DNA of 64,000 bases from the NCBI GenBank assembly GCA_014529385.2, contig CM043962.1:43775598-43839597 (forward strand), written 5' to 3'. Shown here piece by piece: positions 37,939 to 47,652 of the stretch. A program made the position numbers and the translations under genes. The DNA is from Adiantum capillus-veneris. Lineage: Eukaryota > Streptophyta > Polypodiopsida > Polypodiales > Pteridaceae. The notes under the pieces are model-generated. The model was not told the origin of the DNA, did no database searches, and was given only the letters and a program-made list of their open reading frames with translations. How positions within the stretch are numbered: position 1 is the stretch's first letter; every line of letters starts with the position of its first letter.

Positions 37939-38546
37939 TGTTAACCCTCACGGTTCACGGACGCCCTATCACCTACGACGGACGTTGTAACCTATGGCGG
38001 ACATTGTATTATTTATTTGGTAGAGTCGGGTACCGAGCTTGTCGGTCCAATAGGAAAAGGGTAAGAGTGATCGCCGATGAGAGGCGCACTCTAACTGGAA
38101 CATTCAAGGGATTAATTGGCTAAGCATGGGCGCCCAAGTGTGAATGGGGTGAGCTCATATAAAAGTCAGCTAAACCTAAAATTCACTCATTCTCTCATTT
38201 GTGCAATTGAAGAGTGCTCTTGCTCCATCTCCTTCTTCTTCTTCTTCATCTCTATGTGTGTGTGTATGCGTGAGAGAGAGTGAGAGAGGGAGAGAGAGGG
38301 AGTGTGTGGGCGATCAAGCATTACGAAGGCACGACGGCAGTGAAGCGGTTGAGCGCGGCGTAGCGGCGTCTCCTTCTTCTTCACGGCGAGGAATCCTCCA
38401 CGAAGCAAGCGTAGAGCGGTGAGTGACACACCATCGCCTTCTTTGAGATTACTAGTTTAGGCTTGTTGTGTGCTTGGAGCCATTTGTGGCTCGCACACGG
38501 TGTATCGGCAAGTTCCTTGCATTGACACGTGCGACATACGTGCACA
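37939..38546 (+). repeat. 5' LTR of GyB-2 (608 bp)
   Basis: TGTTAACCC ... GTGCACA. TATAAAAG at 38158-38165. Compared with the GyB-1 LTR it has an extra ACGGACGTTGTAACC-type segment near 37977. Confidence 0.93.
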
Positions 38547-38550
38547 TTTT

Positions 38551-38568
38551 TGGCGCCGTTTCGGGGGA
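38551..38568 (+). other. Primer-binding site of GyB-2
   Basis: TGGCGCCGTTTCGGGGGA, four bases after the LTR, at the same offset as in GyB-1. Confidence 0.85.
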
Positions 38569-39756
38569 GTGCCATACATGAAGCTCGAGTAGCACTCTGT
38601 GCTTCTCCGTGGTGCAATTTCAATTATGGGAAAGGTAGGGAAGGAGTGTGTGTGTGTTGAGAAGAGGGATTTGGTGTTATACAGTGTGTTTTTTTTGTTA
38701 ATGGAGTTTTTAAAGGTATTGTGTTTATTCTCTCTGTATTAAGGTAGTTAGTTTTCTTTGTTAATGGAGATTTCAAAGGTTCTGTGTTTATTCTCTGTGT
38801 ATTAAGGTAGTTAGTTTTCTGTGTACAATAAGAAGGAAGTAGATTAGTGAGAGTTAATAGAGAGTGTTAATGTGTAAGAGTAAGTGTATTAGTTAGAAGT
38901 AGGTAGATAGAGTGTGTGTGTGCTCTCGCGCAAGCCGCGGCGACGTTATCTTTTTAAAAAATAATAATTAATTAATTAATTAATTAAATTAAAAAAATTA
39001 AAAAAAGTTTTAAAAAATAAAATTTAAAGGTAGGACCGGGATCGGGAATATCTCCCAGACCCAAGCCCAAGCTCATTCACAGGCCTAGGCCTGAATCGCC
39101 TTTTAAAAAAACGAATTTTAGCTTCACACGTAGCTAAAAATTGATTTTCTGAGGACCAACGGAACGTCAGATGCCGGAAAATTGTGTTGTAAAGCACACA
39201 ACGACCCTTTAAGTGATACGCTCGTTTCGAGCTATCACACACTTCAATCAAACAAATCAAACCCTTTAAGTAGAAAACGGGGTGCAAAACACCCACAAGA
39301 CAAAGCAAGTAACCTTTGAGGGTACTTGCCGACACTTGTAGGGCCTCTAGTCAGCCCTCGAACATGAAATACTTGGCTCTCGCGATTAAACAACTTAATT
39401 GACCAGAGAAAATTAAGAAGCTTACCCATGGTATTAATAGTTGATCTCTAGTGCCTTTCGACCGTTAAATTAGCAACCCCAGACTTGTTTAATTTTTTAC
39501 CTTTACATCTGTTTATGCATTTGATTATATTGAAATTTAATGTTTATTGCTAACAAATTGTTTAAAATTTTGTTACCAATCAATTTGTCTGCCTAAAACT
39601 GCATATGCTTTTTAATCGCTTATGAGAATGCAATTACTGTGCCAATGTTGTTTGATTTGATGTGACTGAAGAAGGCTAAGGATATTCATCTCAAATGCTC
39701 TTCCACCTCGACGAACGAGCTTCAACTCAATAGCTTCCGAGGACGGAATCTACATC
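38569..39756 (+). other. Coding-free interior of GyB-2
   Basis: Leader-like part to about 39342, with GTGTGTG then GCCGCGGCGAC and an AATT-repeat tract at about 38966-38990, joined to the GyB-1-like 3' block at 39343. No protein-like frame. Confidence 0.8.
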
Positions 39757-39769
39757 AGGAAGGGAGACA
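39757..39769 (+). other. Polypurine tract of GyB-2
   Basis: AGGAAGGGAGACA directly before the 3' LTR. Confidence 0.85.
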
Positions 39770-40379
39770 TGTTAACCCTCACGGCTCACGGACACCCTAT
39801 CACCTACGACGGACGTTGTAACCTATGGCGGAAATTATATTGTTTATTTGGTAGAGTTAGGTACCGGGCTTGTCGGTCCAATAGGAAAAGGGTAAGAGTG
39901 ATCGCCGATGAGAGGCGCACTCTAACTGGAACATTCAAGGGATTAGTTGGCTAAGCATGGGCGCCGAAGTGTGAATGGGGTGAGCTCATATAAAAGTCAA
40001 CTAAACCTAAAATTCACTCATTCTCTCATTTGTGCAATTGAAGAGTGCTCTTGCTCCATCTCCTTCTTCTTCTTCTTCATCTCTATGTGTGTGTGTGTAT
40101 GCGTGAGAAAGAGTGAGAGAGGGAGAGAGAGGGAGTGTGTGGGTGATCGAGCATTACGAAGGCACGACGGCAGTGAAGCGGTTGAGCGCGGCGTAGCGGC
40201 GTCTCCTTATTCTTCGCCGCGAGGAATCCTCCACGAAGCAAGCGTAGAGCGGTGAGTGACACACCATCTCCTTCTTTGAGCTTACTAGTTTAGGCTTGTT
40301 GTGTGCTTGGAGCCATTTGTGGCTCGCACACGGTGTATCGGCAAGTTCCTTGCATTGACACGTGCGACATACGCGCACA
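39770..40379 (+). repeat. 3' LTR of GyB-2 (610 bp)
   Basis: Matches 37939-38546 with scattered substitutions. It ends ACGCGCACA, followed by the GCGCA TSD. Confidence 0.93.
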
Positions 40380-40384
40380 GCGCA
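40380..40384. repeat. Target-site duplication GCGCA (right) of GyB-2
   Basis: Exact copy of 37934-37938. Confidence 0.92.
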
Positions 40385-40902
40385 CATTTATAAGGTCCCC
40401 ATTATGAGGAGAATCCATCGTGCATGAAGGAAAATCACTCATCGGAAACCAAAATTTCGTCGCCGGAATATTATGGTCGGAAGGCGGCCGAAAAGTGGTC
40501 GGAAAACAACCGGTCGGTTGGCCGGTGGCCGGTGGCCGATGGTCGAAAGTCAATGGCCGGTGGCCGGATTCAAAAGCGGACTTTTCTTCTCAAGGGGGGC
40601 CACAAATGGACGGATTGAAGGGTCCGATTTGGACTTATCTACACAAGGGTGGCTACACATGGCTGCCTCTCATGAGAGAGGGCAACCCTTTTGGCCTATA
40701 AAAGGAGGCCATTTCTACACACATTTAATAGTGTGACGTTGATGCAACAAGGTGAGTGTGAGGTGGTGAGATTGAAGCAAGGTGGGAGCTCCATTAAGGG
40801 TATAATCCTTTGTAAACTACTTTTTGTTTTGAAGTACTAAAGCCATTGAGTGGCTGCTTTCCCGTGGATGTAGCCCACATTGGGTGAACCACGTATATCA
40901 TG

Positions 40903-40906
<4 letters not shown>

Positions 40907-40978
<72 letters not shown>
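40907..40978. repeat. (CT)n microsatellite, 72 bp
   Basis: An uninterrupted CT run inside the copia LTR, downstream of its TATA box. Likely transcribed and polymorphic. Confidence 0.95.
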
Positions 40979-40981
<3 letters not shown>

Positions 40982-41066
40982 CTATAATCTCTTGTGTGTG
41001 AAATCTATCTCTCTCCATTAAGTAATCTACTCAAATATCTATTTAGCTACGTCATATTTCCTAACA

Positions 41067-41345
41067 TGTCCTCAATGTGTACGTATGTCCCAATGCGAGA
41101 GAATACATCTTCATTTGTGGCCTTCTTTGCAAGGTTGACCTTGTACGGAACGGGAAATAGGTTTTCCACAGTGCCGTGTGGCATCCTTTAGGAGTTGAAA
41201 AATAGCTTGGTAGGCTTTGGTGCTGATCCTAGCTTCATCACAAGCTTGTTGAACGTCATCTTCACTAACCACATTTCTCAATTTGTGCATAAGATCCTTG
41301 GTGACTGCATCTCTAATGTGCTTCCCCTAGGTGATTGTAAAATAG
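41067..41345 (-). pseudogene. Relic of unrecognised gene family (minus-strand exon)
   Basis: Minus strand: RDAVTKDLMHKLRNVV, then SEDDVQQACDEARISTKAYQ, then after a frame change LFPVPYKVNLAKKATNEDV. The same order is found at 51480-51700 (KYLSKLKNIVSPREMMEVC, FKAYEALYR, LLPIPYNVSVAEK). The two are clearly homologous. The family is not recognised; a transposon-encoded protein is my best guess. Confidence 0.55.
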
Positions 41346-41657
41346 AAATCACATCATGGGTATTAAGAAAACTAGTGAGAAGGTTGACTTGATCATCTTG
41401 GCTTGTTCCACTACATGCCTCCTGGATGAAGTTTCTAACAACCAATAAAATAAAAGCTATCAAATAGTGTGAAGTAAAAATGTATCTTGCAAGTGAAGAA
41501 CAAATCACATCATGGGTATTGAGAAAACTAGTGAGAAGGTTGACTTGATCATCTTGGCTTGTTCCACTACATGCCTCCTGGATGAAGTTTCTAGCAACCA
41601 ATAAAATAAAAGCTAGCAAATAGTGTGAAGTAAAAATGTATCTTGCAAGTGAAGAAA
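41346..41657 (-). repeat. 156-bp tandem duplication with exon-intron look
   Basis: Two copies, 41346-41501 and 41502-41657, nearly identical. Each holds about 85 bp of protein-like sequence (EACSGTSQDDQVNLLTSFLN, minus strand) and about 70 bp of T-rich sequence with a GTGATT start and a TTGGTTG(T/C)TAG end, as in a short intron. Because 156 is 3 x 52, the open frame survives through both copies. Confidence 0.8.
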
Positions 41658-41686
41658 AAATCACCTTGTGGATGTCACTTATCATT

Positions 41687-42027
41687 TACGTTCTCCACCC
41701 GAATGTGCAAGGGTTTTAATGGATGAAAACATGCGCTTGTGCTCCTTTGCACCAAGGGGTGTTTCTTTCAAACATGTGATTGTGTTGGCAAGCTTCATAA
41801 TGTGGGCATCCTTTTCTTGCATTTGTTGTTGGACAGTTGCAACCTCCCTCTCCAAAGAGGAAATACTTTCTTGTAATGCCATTGTCTTGAGCTGAAGAGC
41901 TTGACATTCGTGCATCCACGAATGTAAAGAAGCACCTGCACTCATACACAACCGCTTGCAATAGCCTAACAAGCCTGTTTCTCCCCTCCCAAGATATTGA
42001 ACAAATATCAAAAGGCTTTTAAATGTT
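41687..42027 (-). pseudogene. Coiled-coil exon of the unrecognised family, 3' part, cut by CopB
   Basis: Minus strand: LLGYCKRLCMSAGASLHSWM, then a heptad-rich stretch (ALQESISSLEREVATVQQQM). The frame continues from 47241-47339 if CopB and one TSD copy are removed. It ends at a TGA at about 41682, possibly an exon end. Confidence 0.55.
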
Positions 42028-42032
42028 GAACG
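42028..42032. repeat. Target-site duplication GAACG (left) of CopB
   Basis: GAACG before TGTAAAGAATG; repeated at 47236-47240. Confidence 0.94.
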
Positions 42033-42354
42033 TGTAAAGAATGAGGATGCAAGAGAGCTACACAAGACAAGCACAAAGCACACATAGATGGAAAGCTTCT
42101 TCTTCTTCTTCACAGAAAATAGAGTACAAAATGACTAAGTGCTAAAGCTGAAAAGTAGCACATATGTACATGCGGTCACTAAGTGTGAACTCGCTAGAAG
42201 CGTACTAGGCTGGCACTATAAGTGTAGTCTAGCTGTAGAATCACTGGCAGAGATCCTCCGTGTCGGTCACCTAACGCGCCAGTGAGTAAATGCCGTAAGC
42301 GGCCAAGACCCGTAGTGGATGCCAGCTCAAGGTGTAGAGCTCGACATCTCAACA
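42033..42354 (-). repeat. 3' LTR of CopB (322 bp)
   Basis: TGTAAAGAATG ... ACATCTCAACA; same length as the other LTR. On the minus strand the adjacent PPT (GAGGGGGAG) lies at 42355-42363 and overlaps the end of the pol frame, which stops inside this LTR. Confidence 0.95.
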
Positions 42355-44411
42355 CTCCCCCTCGAGCTCTGCATGTTGCAGAGTCCAAGCATAGTCCGGA
42401 AACGTCGAAGCTTCTCGGCTCCGAGGGCCTTGGTAAAGATATCCGCTATCTGCTCCTCTGTGCTGACGTAGACCAAGTCGATGTCGCCTGCCAACACTCG
42501 CTCTCGAACGTAGTGGTAATGGACCTCTATGTGTTTGGTCCTGGCATGGAACACTGGGTTCCTAGCCAACTGCATGCTGCTGAGGTTGTCACAATGGATG
42601 AAAATCTGCTGGTCCACCTGCACTCCCAAGTCCTCAAGTAATGTGCGTAGCCAAGCTACCTCGCACGCCGCAACTGCTGCACCTCTGTACTCGGCCTCTG
42701 TGCTCGATAAAGCAACCGTAGGCTGCTTTTTGCTGCTCCAAGTAACAGCAGCACTCCCAAAAGAGAACATGAAGCCACTCGTAGATCTCCTATCAACAAT
42801 GCTACCTGCCCAATCTGCATCTGTATACCCATACAATGCTAATGGTGCATCTGCTGCATAGAACAATGCGTAGTCAAGAGTACCTTGCACATACCTAAGT
42901 GTGCGTCGTACTCCATCCAAATGTGGCTTCCTCGGAAGTTGCATGAACTGACTCTCCAAGCCTACTATGTAGCTCAAGTCTGGCCTCGTGATAGTCAAGT
43001 AGATTAGACTACCCACAATCTTCCTGTACATGTTGACATCCTCAACAACATCACCCTTCTCTGCACTCAGCTTTGCATTCACATCCAAGGGAATAGAAAT
43101 TGGCTTACAATCAGCCATACCATACTTTGACAACATGTCCAAAGCATACTGTCTCTGTGATAGCCATACACCCTCTGGAGTCCTGATCACTTCAATGCCA
43201 AGAAAGTAGCGCAACTCGCCTAAATCTTTCATTTCAAACTCCTGTTTGAGAAGACCCTTCACATGGTCAATCTCCATAGCATTGTCACCAACAATAATAA
43301 GGTCATCTACATATATGGTAATGACCACAATCTCCACATCACTCTCACGTACATAGAGTGAATGATCAGCATGAGCTCTCCTAAAACCAATACTGACAAG
43401 ATACTTGGCAATCCTGTCATACCATGCTCTAGAGCCCTGCTTCAAACCATACAAAGCTTTGAGAAGTCTGCATACATAATCTGGGTAACCTGGATCGACA
43501 TAACCAGGTGGCTGATCCATATACACTTCCTCTTGCAACTCACCATTCAAGAAGGCATTCTTTACATCCATTTGATGCATAATCCATCCTCTAGATGCAG
43601 CCACTGCTATGACAGCTCTCACTGTCGTCATCTTTGCCACTGGAGCAAAGGTCTCCTCATAGTCTATGCCATACGTCTGTGCATAACCCTTTGCGACCAG
43701 CCTTGCCTTGTGACGCTCAATGTTACCATCAGCCTTATGCTTGGTTTTATACACCCATTTACAGCCAATAGCTTTCTTGCCACTTGGCAATGGCACCAAC
43801 TCCCATGTGTCATTTGCTTCCAATGCAGCCATCTCTTCATTCATTGCATCATCCCAATGCACATTTCCAACTGCATCCTCAAAACATGTGGGCTCCACAT
43901 CCTGTATCACCTTAGCCATGTAGGCTTGGTGATGCGCTAGATACCCATCATAAGTCAATTTCTGAACTGGATTTCTAATTCTATTAGATCTGCGCGGTCC
44001 TGGGTCACTCCTTTGCCCTCTAGCATCTTCTTGTACTTTCCTTACACCAGGTGTCCTGACAGCTGGAAATCCAAATTCCTCATCAAGACTTTGTTCAGAA
44101 CCATCTGAATCCATGTCTACATGTGAAAAACCTGATGATGCATCAACCATAAAGGGAGGTTCATCAACCTTTTCCTTTCCTTTTCGTGATACATTCCCTG
44201 TACCTGTTGGTGGAGTAACCTGCGTACGTAGTCTACCATTCCATGGTTTCTCAACAGAGCCACGAGAAGAGGACTCTTGTGGTCCACTCAAAACCTGTGA
44301 CTGTGGCCTCACATTTTGTACAACCACATCATCTTTTACATCAGCCCCAATAGTGCCATGTGCATTACTGTACCAGCTGCTCATCTCATCAAAGACTACA
44401 TCTCTGCTCAC
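42327..44411 (-). CDS. RT and RNase H of CopB
   Basis: 694 codons in copia order. RT: GCKWVYKTKHKADGNIERHK, MHQMDVKNAFLNGELQEEVY, LYGLKQGSRAWY, ITIYVDDLIIVGD. RNase H: YGYTDADWAGSIVDRRSTSG, VALSSTEAEYRGA, IHCDNLSSMQLARNP and KHIEVHYHYVRE. The N-terminal 200 codons are the usual variable linker after integrase. The listed start is a GTG just after the in-frame TAA at 44418-44420; the natural reading comes from integrase. Catalytic residues look intact. Confidence 0.95.
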   Translation of the reverse strand: MSRDVVFDEMSSWYSNAHGTIGADVKDDVVVQNVRPQSQVLSGPQESSSRGSVEKPWNGRLRTQVTPPTGTGNVSRKGKEKVDEPPFMVDASSGFSHVDMDSDGSEQSLDEEFGFPAVRTPGVRKVQEDARGQRSDPGPRRSNRIRNPVQKLTYDGYLAHHQAYMAKVIQDVEPTCFEDAVGNVHWDDAMNEEMAALEANDTWELVPLPSGKKAIGCKWVYKTKHKADGNIERHKARLVAKGYAQTYGIDYEETFAPVAKMTTVRAVIAVAASRGWIMHQMDVKNAFLNGELQEEVYMDQPPGYVDPGYPDYVCRLLKALYGLKQGSRAWYDRIAKYLVSIGFRRAHADHSLYVRESDVEIVVITIYVDDLIIVGDNAMEIDHVKGLLKQEFEMKDLGELRYFLGIEVIRTPEGVWLSQRQYALDMLSKYGMADCKPISIPLDVNAKLSAEKGDVVEDVNMYRKIVGSLIYLTITRPDLSYIVGLESQFMQLPRKPHLDGVRRTLRYVQGTLDYALFYAADAPLALYGYTDADWAGSIVDRRSTSGFMFSFGSAAVTWSSKKQPTVALSSTEAEYRGAAVAACEVAWLRTLLEDLGVQVDQQIFIHCDNLSSMQLARNPVFHARTKHIEVHYHYVRERVLAGDIDLVYVSTEEQIADIFTKALGAEKLRRFRTMLGLCNMQSSRGSVEMSSSTP

Positions 44412-44417
44412 TCGTAA

Positions 44418-45821
44418 TTATCGTGTAGTAGGATTGTAGCACCTGTACCCCTTTTGTTCAAGGGAATATCCCACAAGAATACATTTCTCTGCTTTAGGAT
44501 CCAATTTCCTACGCAACTCATCTGGTACATGCACGTAAGCTATGCAGCCAAACACTTTCAAGTGTGCCAAATCAGGCTTTGTACCTGTAAACTTTTCCTC
44601 AGGTGTTACATCATGCACCGCAGCTGTAGGTGTCCTGTTCATAATGTACACAGCTGTATTTACAGCTTCAGCCCAGAAATGATGAGGCATGTTCTTCTCA
44701 TTCATCAATGCACGTGCAACCTCTGCAATGTGCCTGTTTTTCCTTTCTGCGACCCCATTCTGCTGTGGAGTATATCTGCATGTAAACTGCCTGTGTATAC
44801 CATGCATTCGCAGAAAATCTGAAAAATCATTGGAAAAGTACTCTCCCCCTCCATCTGACCTCAATGTCTTGATTTGCATATCTGTCTCCTTCTCAATCAT
44901 GACTTTGAAGTCTTGAAAGTGACCAAACACTTCACTTTTGTTACGCATGAAGTAGACCCATACTTTCCTTGTATGGTCATCAATGAAAGAGACATAATAC
45001 CTGCAACCATGTATACTTGCAGTATCGGTTGGACCCCAAACATCTGTGTGCACCACCTCAAGTGGCCTTTTACATACATTGCGCTCATGTGGAAATGAGC
45101 CCTTTGACTGTTTTCCAAACTGGCATGCTGCACACACTTTATGCATACCATCCACCTTGAATTTGGGCAAACCTTTTACAATCTGTTTTGATTGCATGCT
45201 GCGCAATCTCTGCTCATTGACATGGCCAATGTGTTTGTGCCAAATGTCAACATCAACCACAACACCTGTGCCCTGTGCAAATAATGCAGCTTTTACCTCA
45301 AGCATGTCTACATTCAGCGTAAACATTCTGCCCACACATTTGCCCTCTATGATCAGCTTACAACCATTCTGGAAATCTTCTACATAACAGCCATTTGGAT
45401 TGAAGCGAACCTGCAAACCCTGCTCAACCATTTGTCCAACAGAAACAAGATTCTTTGTAATGTTTGGGACATGAAGTACATCTGCTAAGTACTTTGATTT
45501 CCCACTCTTCGTATTTAGAGGTATGTCCCCTACATGAGCAATGGGGTGAGCTGTATCATCTCCTGTCTGCACATAGCCTGACACATCTGGTTTGTGCATA
45601 TCTCTAAACCACTCTCCACGAGACGTCATGTGATTAGAGGCACCTGAATTCACATACCAAACATCATCTTGGGTGGAATTCTCTGCAGCCATTGTATTCA
45701 TTACATATTGCATAACAAACATGCGCTCGTTTTTGTTGTCATCTGCATCTCTGCTAGTAGATGCATAGTTGCCCTGTTCTCTCTTTCTACTTGCTTTTCC
45801 CTTTGGACAGTCACGTGACAT
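44418..45821 (-). CDS. Zinc knuckle end, protease and integrase of CopB
   Basis: 467 codons. The CCHC knuckle (CWTCGERGHMSRDCP) straddles its start. In the protease motif DVWYVNSGASNHMT the catalytic Asp is Asn (codon AAT), so the protease should be inactive. Integrase: zinc part WHKHIGHVNEQRL ... CAACQFGKQ, core Asp in HTDVWGP, Asp in RSDGGGEYF, Glu in PQQNGVAERKNR. It ends at TAA 44418-44420 inside CYNPTTR. Confidence 0.94.
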   Translation of the reverse strand: MSRDCPKGKASRKREQGNYASTSRDADDNKNERMFVMQYVMNTMAAENSTQDDVWYVNSGASNHMTSRGEWFRDMHKPDVSGYVQTGDDTAHPIAHVGDIPLNTKSGKSKYLADVLHVPNITKNLVSVGQMVEQGLQVRFNPNGCYVEDFQNGCKLIIEGKCVGRMFTLNVDMLEVKAALFAQGTGVVVDVDIWHKHIGHVNEQRLRSMQSKQIVKGLPKFKVDGMHKVCAACQFGKQSKGSFPHERNVCKRPLEVVHTDVWGPTDTASIHGCRYYVSFIDDHTRKVWVYFMRNKSEVFGHFQDFKVMIEKETDMQIKTLRSDGGGEYFSNDFSDFLRMHGIHRQFTCRYTPQQNGVAERKNRHIAEVARALMNEKNMPHHFWAEAVNTAVYIMNRTPTAAVHDVTPEEKFTGTKPDLAHLKVFGCIAYVHVPDELRRKLDPKAEKCILVGYSLEQKGYRCYNPTTR

Positions 45822-45872
45822 GTGACCTCTTTCACCACAAGTCCAACATTCTCTACTATCTGGAGTATGTTG

Positions 45873-46676
45873 CTACCTGCTTGATCCTGCACCACGACCT
45901 CTTTGACTCCCCCTGCCTTGAGACTGGTTTCCCCTGCCACCTGTATTGTTTTGATTTGATTGACCTTCCAGAAATTGGCCCCTGCAACCCCTTGGGCCTC
46001 GACCACGACCTCTACCTCTACCTCTGTTGGAGTTAGAATAGAAGGCCTGTTCAGAATTATTTATGCCATGAGAAGAAGATGTGTCAAGGTTCTTCTCCTC
46101 AAGAATAAGCATAGAAATCAAATCTTGGAACACGGGGATGTCGTCTCTTGTATTCATGGAAGACCTAAAATGTACATACTCATCTCCTAGACCATCCAAG
46201 CATGCACGGACAATGTCATCGTCTTCCACTGAGACTTTAATAGATCCAAGAGCCTCAATGATACTCTTGATCTTCAAGGCATAATCATTGATTGAGAGGT
46301 TGTTCCTCTTAACATGATTTAGCTCCGACTTTAGTTGAAGCTTCCTGGCCTTGGTGTTCACCTCGAACACTCTGCCTAAGTTTCTCCATGCAATGGCGGG
46401 GGTTTCAGCATCCTGTAGATAGCCCATCATGCCATCTGTGATGCTCATAGACAGCCAATACATCACTTTGCTCTGGCCTTGTTGCCAGTCCCTCAAAGCT
46501 TTCCTTTGTTCTGCTGTAGCATTTGCCTCGGGAATCTCTGGTTCCTTTTCATTGTCTCCTTCTACATAGTCCCAATAACCTTTTCCTTTTAAGAAATTTG
46601 TTATTCTGAACTTCCATGCAGGGTAGTTATTTTTCTCAAGCTTCTCAGTAACAATCTGACTGAAACCGTCAGACAT
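45873..46676 (-). CDS. Gag of CopB
   Basis: 267 codons from an ATG at 46676 about 225 bp after the PBS. Typical copia gag: LEKNNYPAWKFRITNFLKGK, MYWLSMSITDGMMGYLQDAE, KARKLQLKSELNHVK. The C-terminus is a G/R-rich tract (GRGRGRGRGPRG). A TAG at 45873-45875 separates it from the zinc knuckle and pol, which follow in phase. Confidence 0.94.
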   Translation of the reverse strand: MSDGFSQIVTEKLEKNNYPAWKFRITNFLKGKGYWDYVEGDNEKEPEIPEANATAEQRKALRDWQQGQSKVMYWLSMSITDGMMGYLQDAETPAIAWRNLGRVFEVNTKARKLQLKSELNHVKRNNLSINDYALKIKSIIEALGSIKVSVEDDDIVRACLDGLGDEYVHFRSSMNTRDDIPVFQDLISMLILEEKNLDTSSSHGINNSEQAFYSNSNRGRGRGRGRGPRGCRGQFLEGQSNQNNTGGRGNQSQGRGSQRGRGAGSSR

Positions 46677-46901
46677 CTTGAAGCACTAAGACAAAATAGT
46701 TGCAATCTGCAAAAACCTGCAAATCTGTTGAACCTGCTATTGTGGTTCCTGTAACGTTTTCTACACTCAACGAGTGTCCACAATCAAGCGTACATACAAC
46801 CACTGTACTTGTACAGTAAATCTCTGTATACTGCACTTTGGAGACCTGTTACGAAGGGATTGTGATGCTCTTGCTCTCTTAGCCTCTCTTGCCTGCACCA
46901 G

Positions 46902-46913
46902 GCTCTGATACCA
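46902..46913 (-). other. Primer-binding site of CopB (initiator-Met type)
   Basis: TGGTATCAGAGC on the minus strand, directly against the 5' LTR. This is the standard tRNA-iMet PBS of plant copia elements. Confidence 0.95.
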
Positions 46914-47235
46914 TGTAAAGAATGAGGATGCAAGAGAGCTACACAAGACAAGCACAAAGCACACAGAGATGGAAAGCTTCTTCTTCTTCTTCACAGAAAA
47001 GAGAGTACAAAATGACTAAGTGCTAAAGCTGAAAAGTAGCACATATGTACATGCGGTCACTAAGTGTGAACTCGCTAGAAGCGTACTAGGCTGGCACTAT
47101 AAGTGTAGTCCAGCTGTAGAATCACTGGCAGAGATCCTCCGTGTCGGTCACCTAACGCGCCAGTGAGTAAATGCCGTAAGTGGCCAAGACCCGTAGTGGA
47201 TGCCAGCTCAAGGTGTAGAGCTCGACATCTCAACA
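46914..47235 (-). repeat. 5' LTR of CopB (322 bp)
   Basis: Matches 42033-42354 with about four substitutions and no indels. Confidence 0.95.
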
Positions 47236-47240
47236 GAACG
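47236..47240. repeat. Target-site duplication GAACG (right) of CopB
   Basis: Exact copy of 42028-42032. Confidence 0.94.
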
Positions 47241-47339
47241 TCCATGAAAGGATGAATGGAAGAGGCTTATAAGATCGTAAGGGTACAAATGCCCGTCCAC
47301 TAAAATGTCAACATTCGTCTCACTGGCAGCACGACGTTC
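47241..47339 (-). pseudogene. Coiled-coil exon of the unrecognised family, 5' part
   Basis: Minus strand: ASETNVDILVDGHLYPYDLI, then LFHSSFHGR up to the CopB junction, in phase with 41687-42027. The frame opens just after an AG (CATCATAG), which could be a splice acceptor. Confidence 0.45.
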
Positions 47340-47502
47340 CTATGATGACGTTTGATCACCCTCACATGCGGCCTTTGGTGCAAACACCGTGGGCAAGCGA
47401 ATATGTACACTTTTGATGTGCGGAGTACGTGGTGGTGGAGGCACACGATTTGTGATGTCCGTAAGCACCATGGCAGCTATTGGGTGAGAAAGCAAAGGAT
47501 GA

Positions 47503-47652
47503 AAAGAGAGAGGGGGAGGGAGAGGGAGAGGGAGGAAGATAGGAGGAGAAAAGGGGACGGGGGGGAGAGGGAGAGAGAGGAGAGGAGGAGGAGAGAAGGG
47601 GATAGGGAGGAAGAGGAGAGGGAGAGAGGAGAAGGGAGGAGGAGAGAAAAAA
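47503..47652. repeat. GA-rich polypurine tract
   Basis: About 150 bp of almost pure purine in short GGGAGA/GAGGA units, ending in a T run on the same strand. A frame through it gives only low-complexity E/R/K and is not a gene. Such tracts can form triplex DNA. Confidence 0.85.

Larger units (their letters stand above)
37939..40379 (+). mobile_element. GyB-2: 2.4-kb non-autonomous LTR element related to GyB-1
   Basis: Two 608/610-bp LTRs flank about 1.2 kb that holds a PBS, a leader and a 3' non-coding block but no gag or pol. The LTRs share the GyB-1 ends, TATA box and GT/GA tracts; the 3' block 39343-39769 matches 33215-33641 of GyB-1 at equal length. The intact TSD shows that it moved in this form. 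It would need proteins from a GyB-type partner. Confidence 0.93.
37887..41066 (+). repeat. 3' LTR of the copia relic, split by GyB-2
   Basis: The LTR starts TGTTAAGTATGG after a PPT (AAGTGGGAGAT) and probably ends TTTCCTAACA at 41066. GyB-2 with its TSD interrupts it at 37938/40385; without it the LTR is about 733 bp. TATAAAAG lies at 40697-40704 and a 72-bp CT run at 40907-40978. The right end is inferred from TGTTA...TAACA symmetry only. Confidence 0.7.
42033..47235 (-). mobile_element. CopB: complete 5.2-kb Ty1/copia retrotransposon
   Basis: 322-bp LTRs, PBS of initiator-Met type, gag, PR, integrase, RT and RNase H in copia order, and a PPT, on the minus strand. About four differences between the LTRs (roughly 99% identity) make it the youngest datable insertion here. 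Three lesions are seen: TAG at 45873-45875, TAA at 44418-44420 and an Asp to Asn change in the protease motif. It interrupts a coiled-coil exon. Confidence 0.96.

Noticed and set aside
40494-40570. GGCCGGTGGCC-type repeats as a regulatory array
   Set aside because: Short, imperfect, GC-rich repeats inside the copia LTR; nothing to separate them from local slippage.
43362-43940. Plus-strand frame opposite CopB reverse transcriptase
   Set aside because: Antisense shadow of a clear RT frame with conserved motifs on the minus strand.
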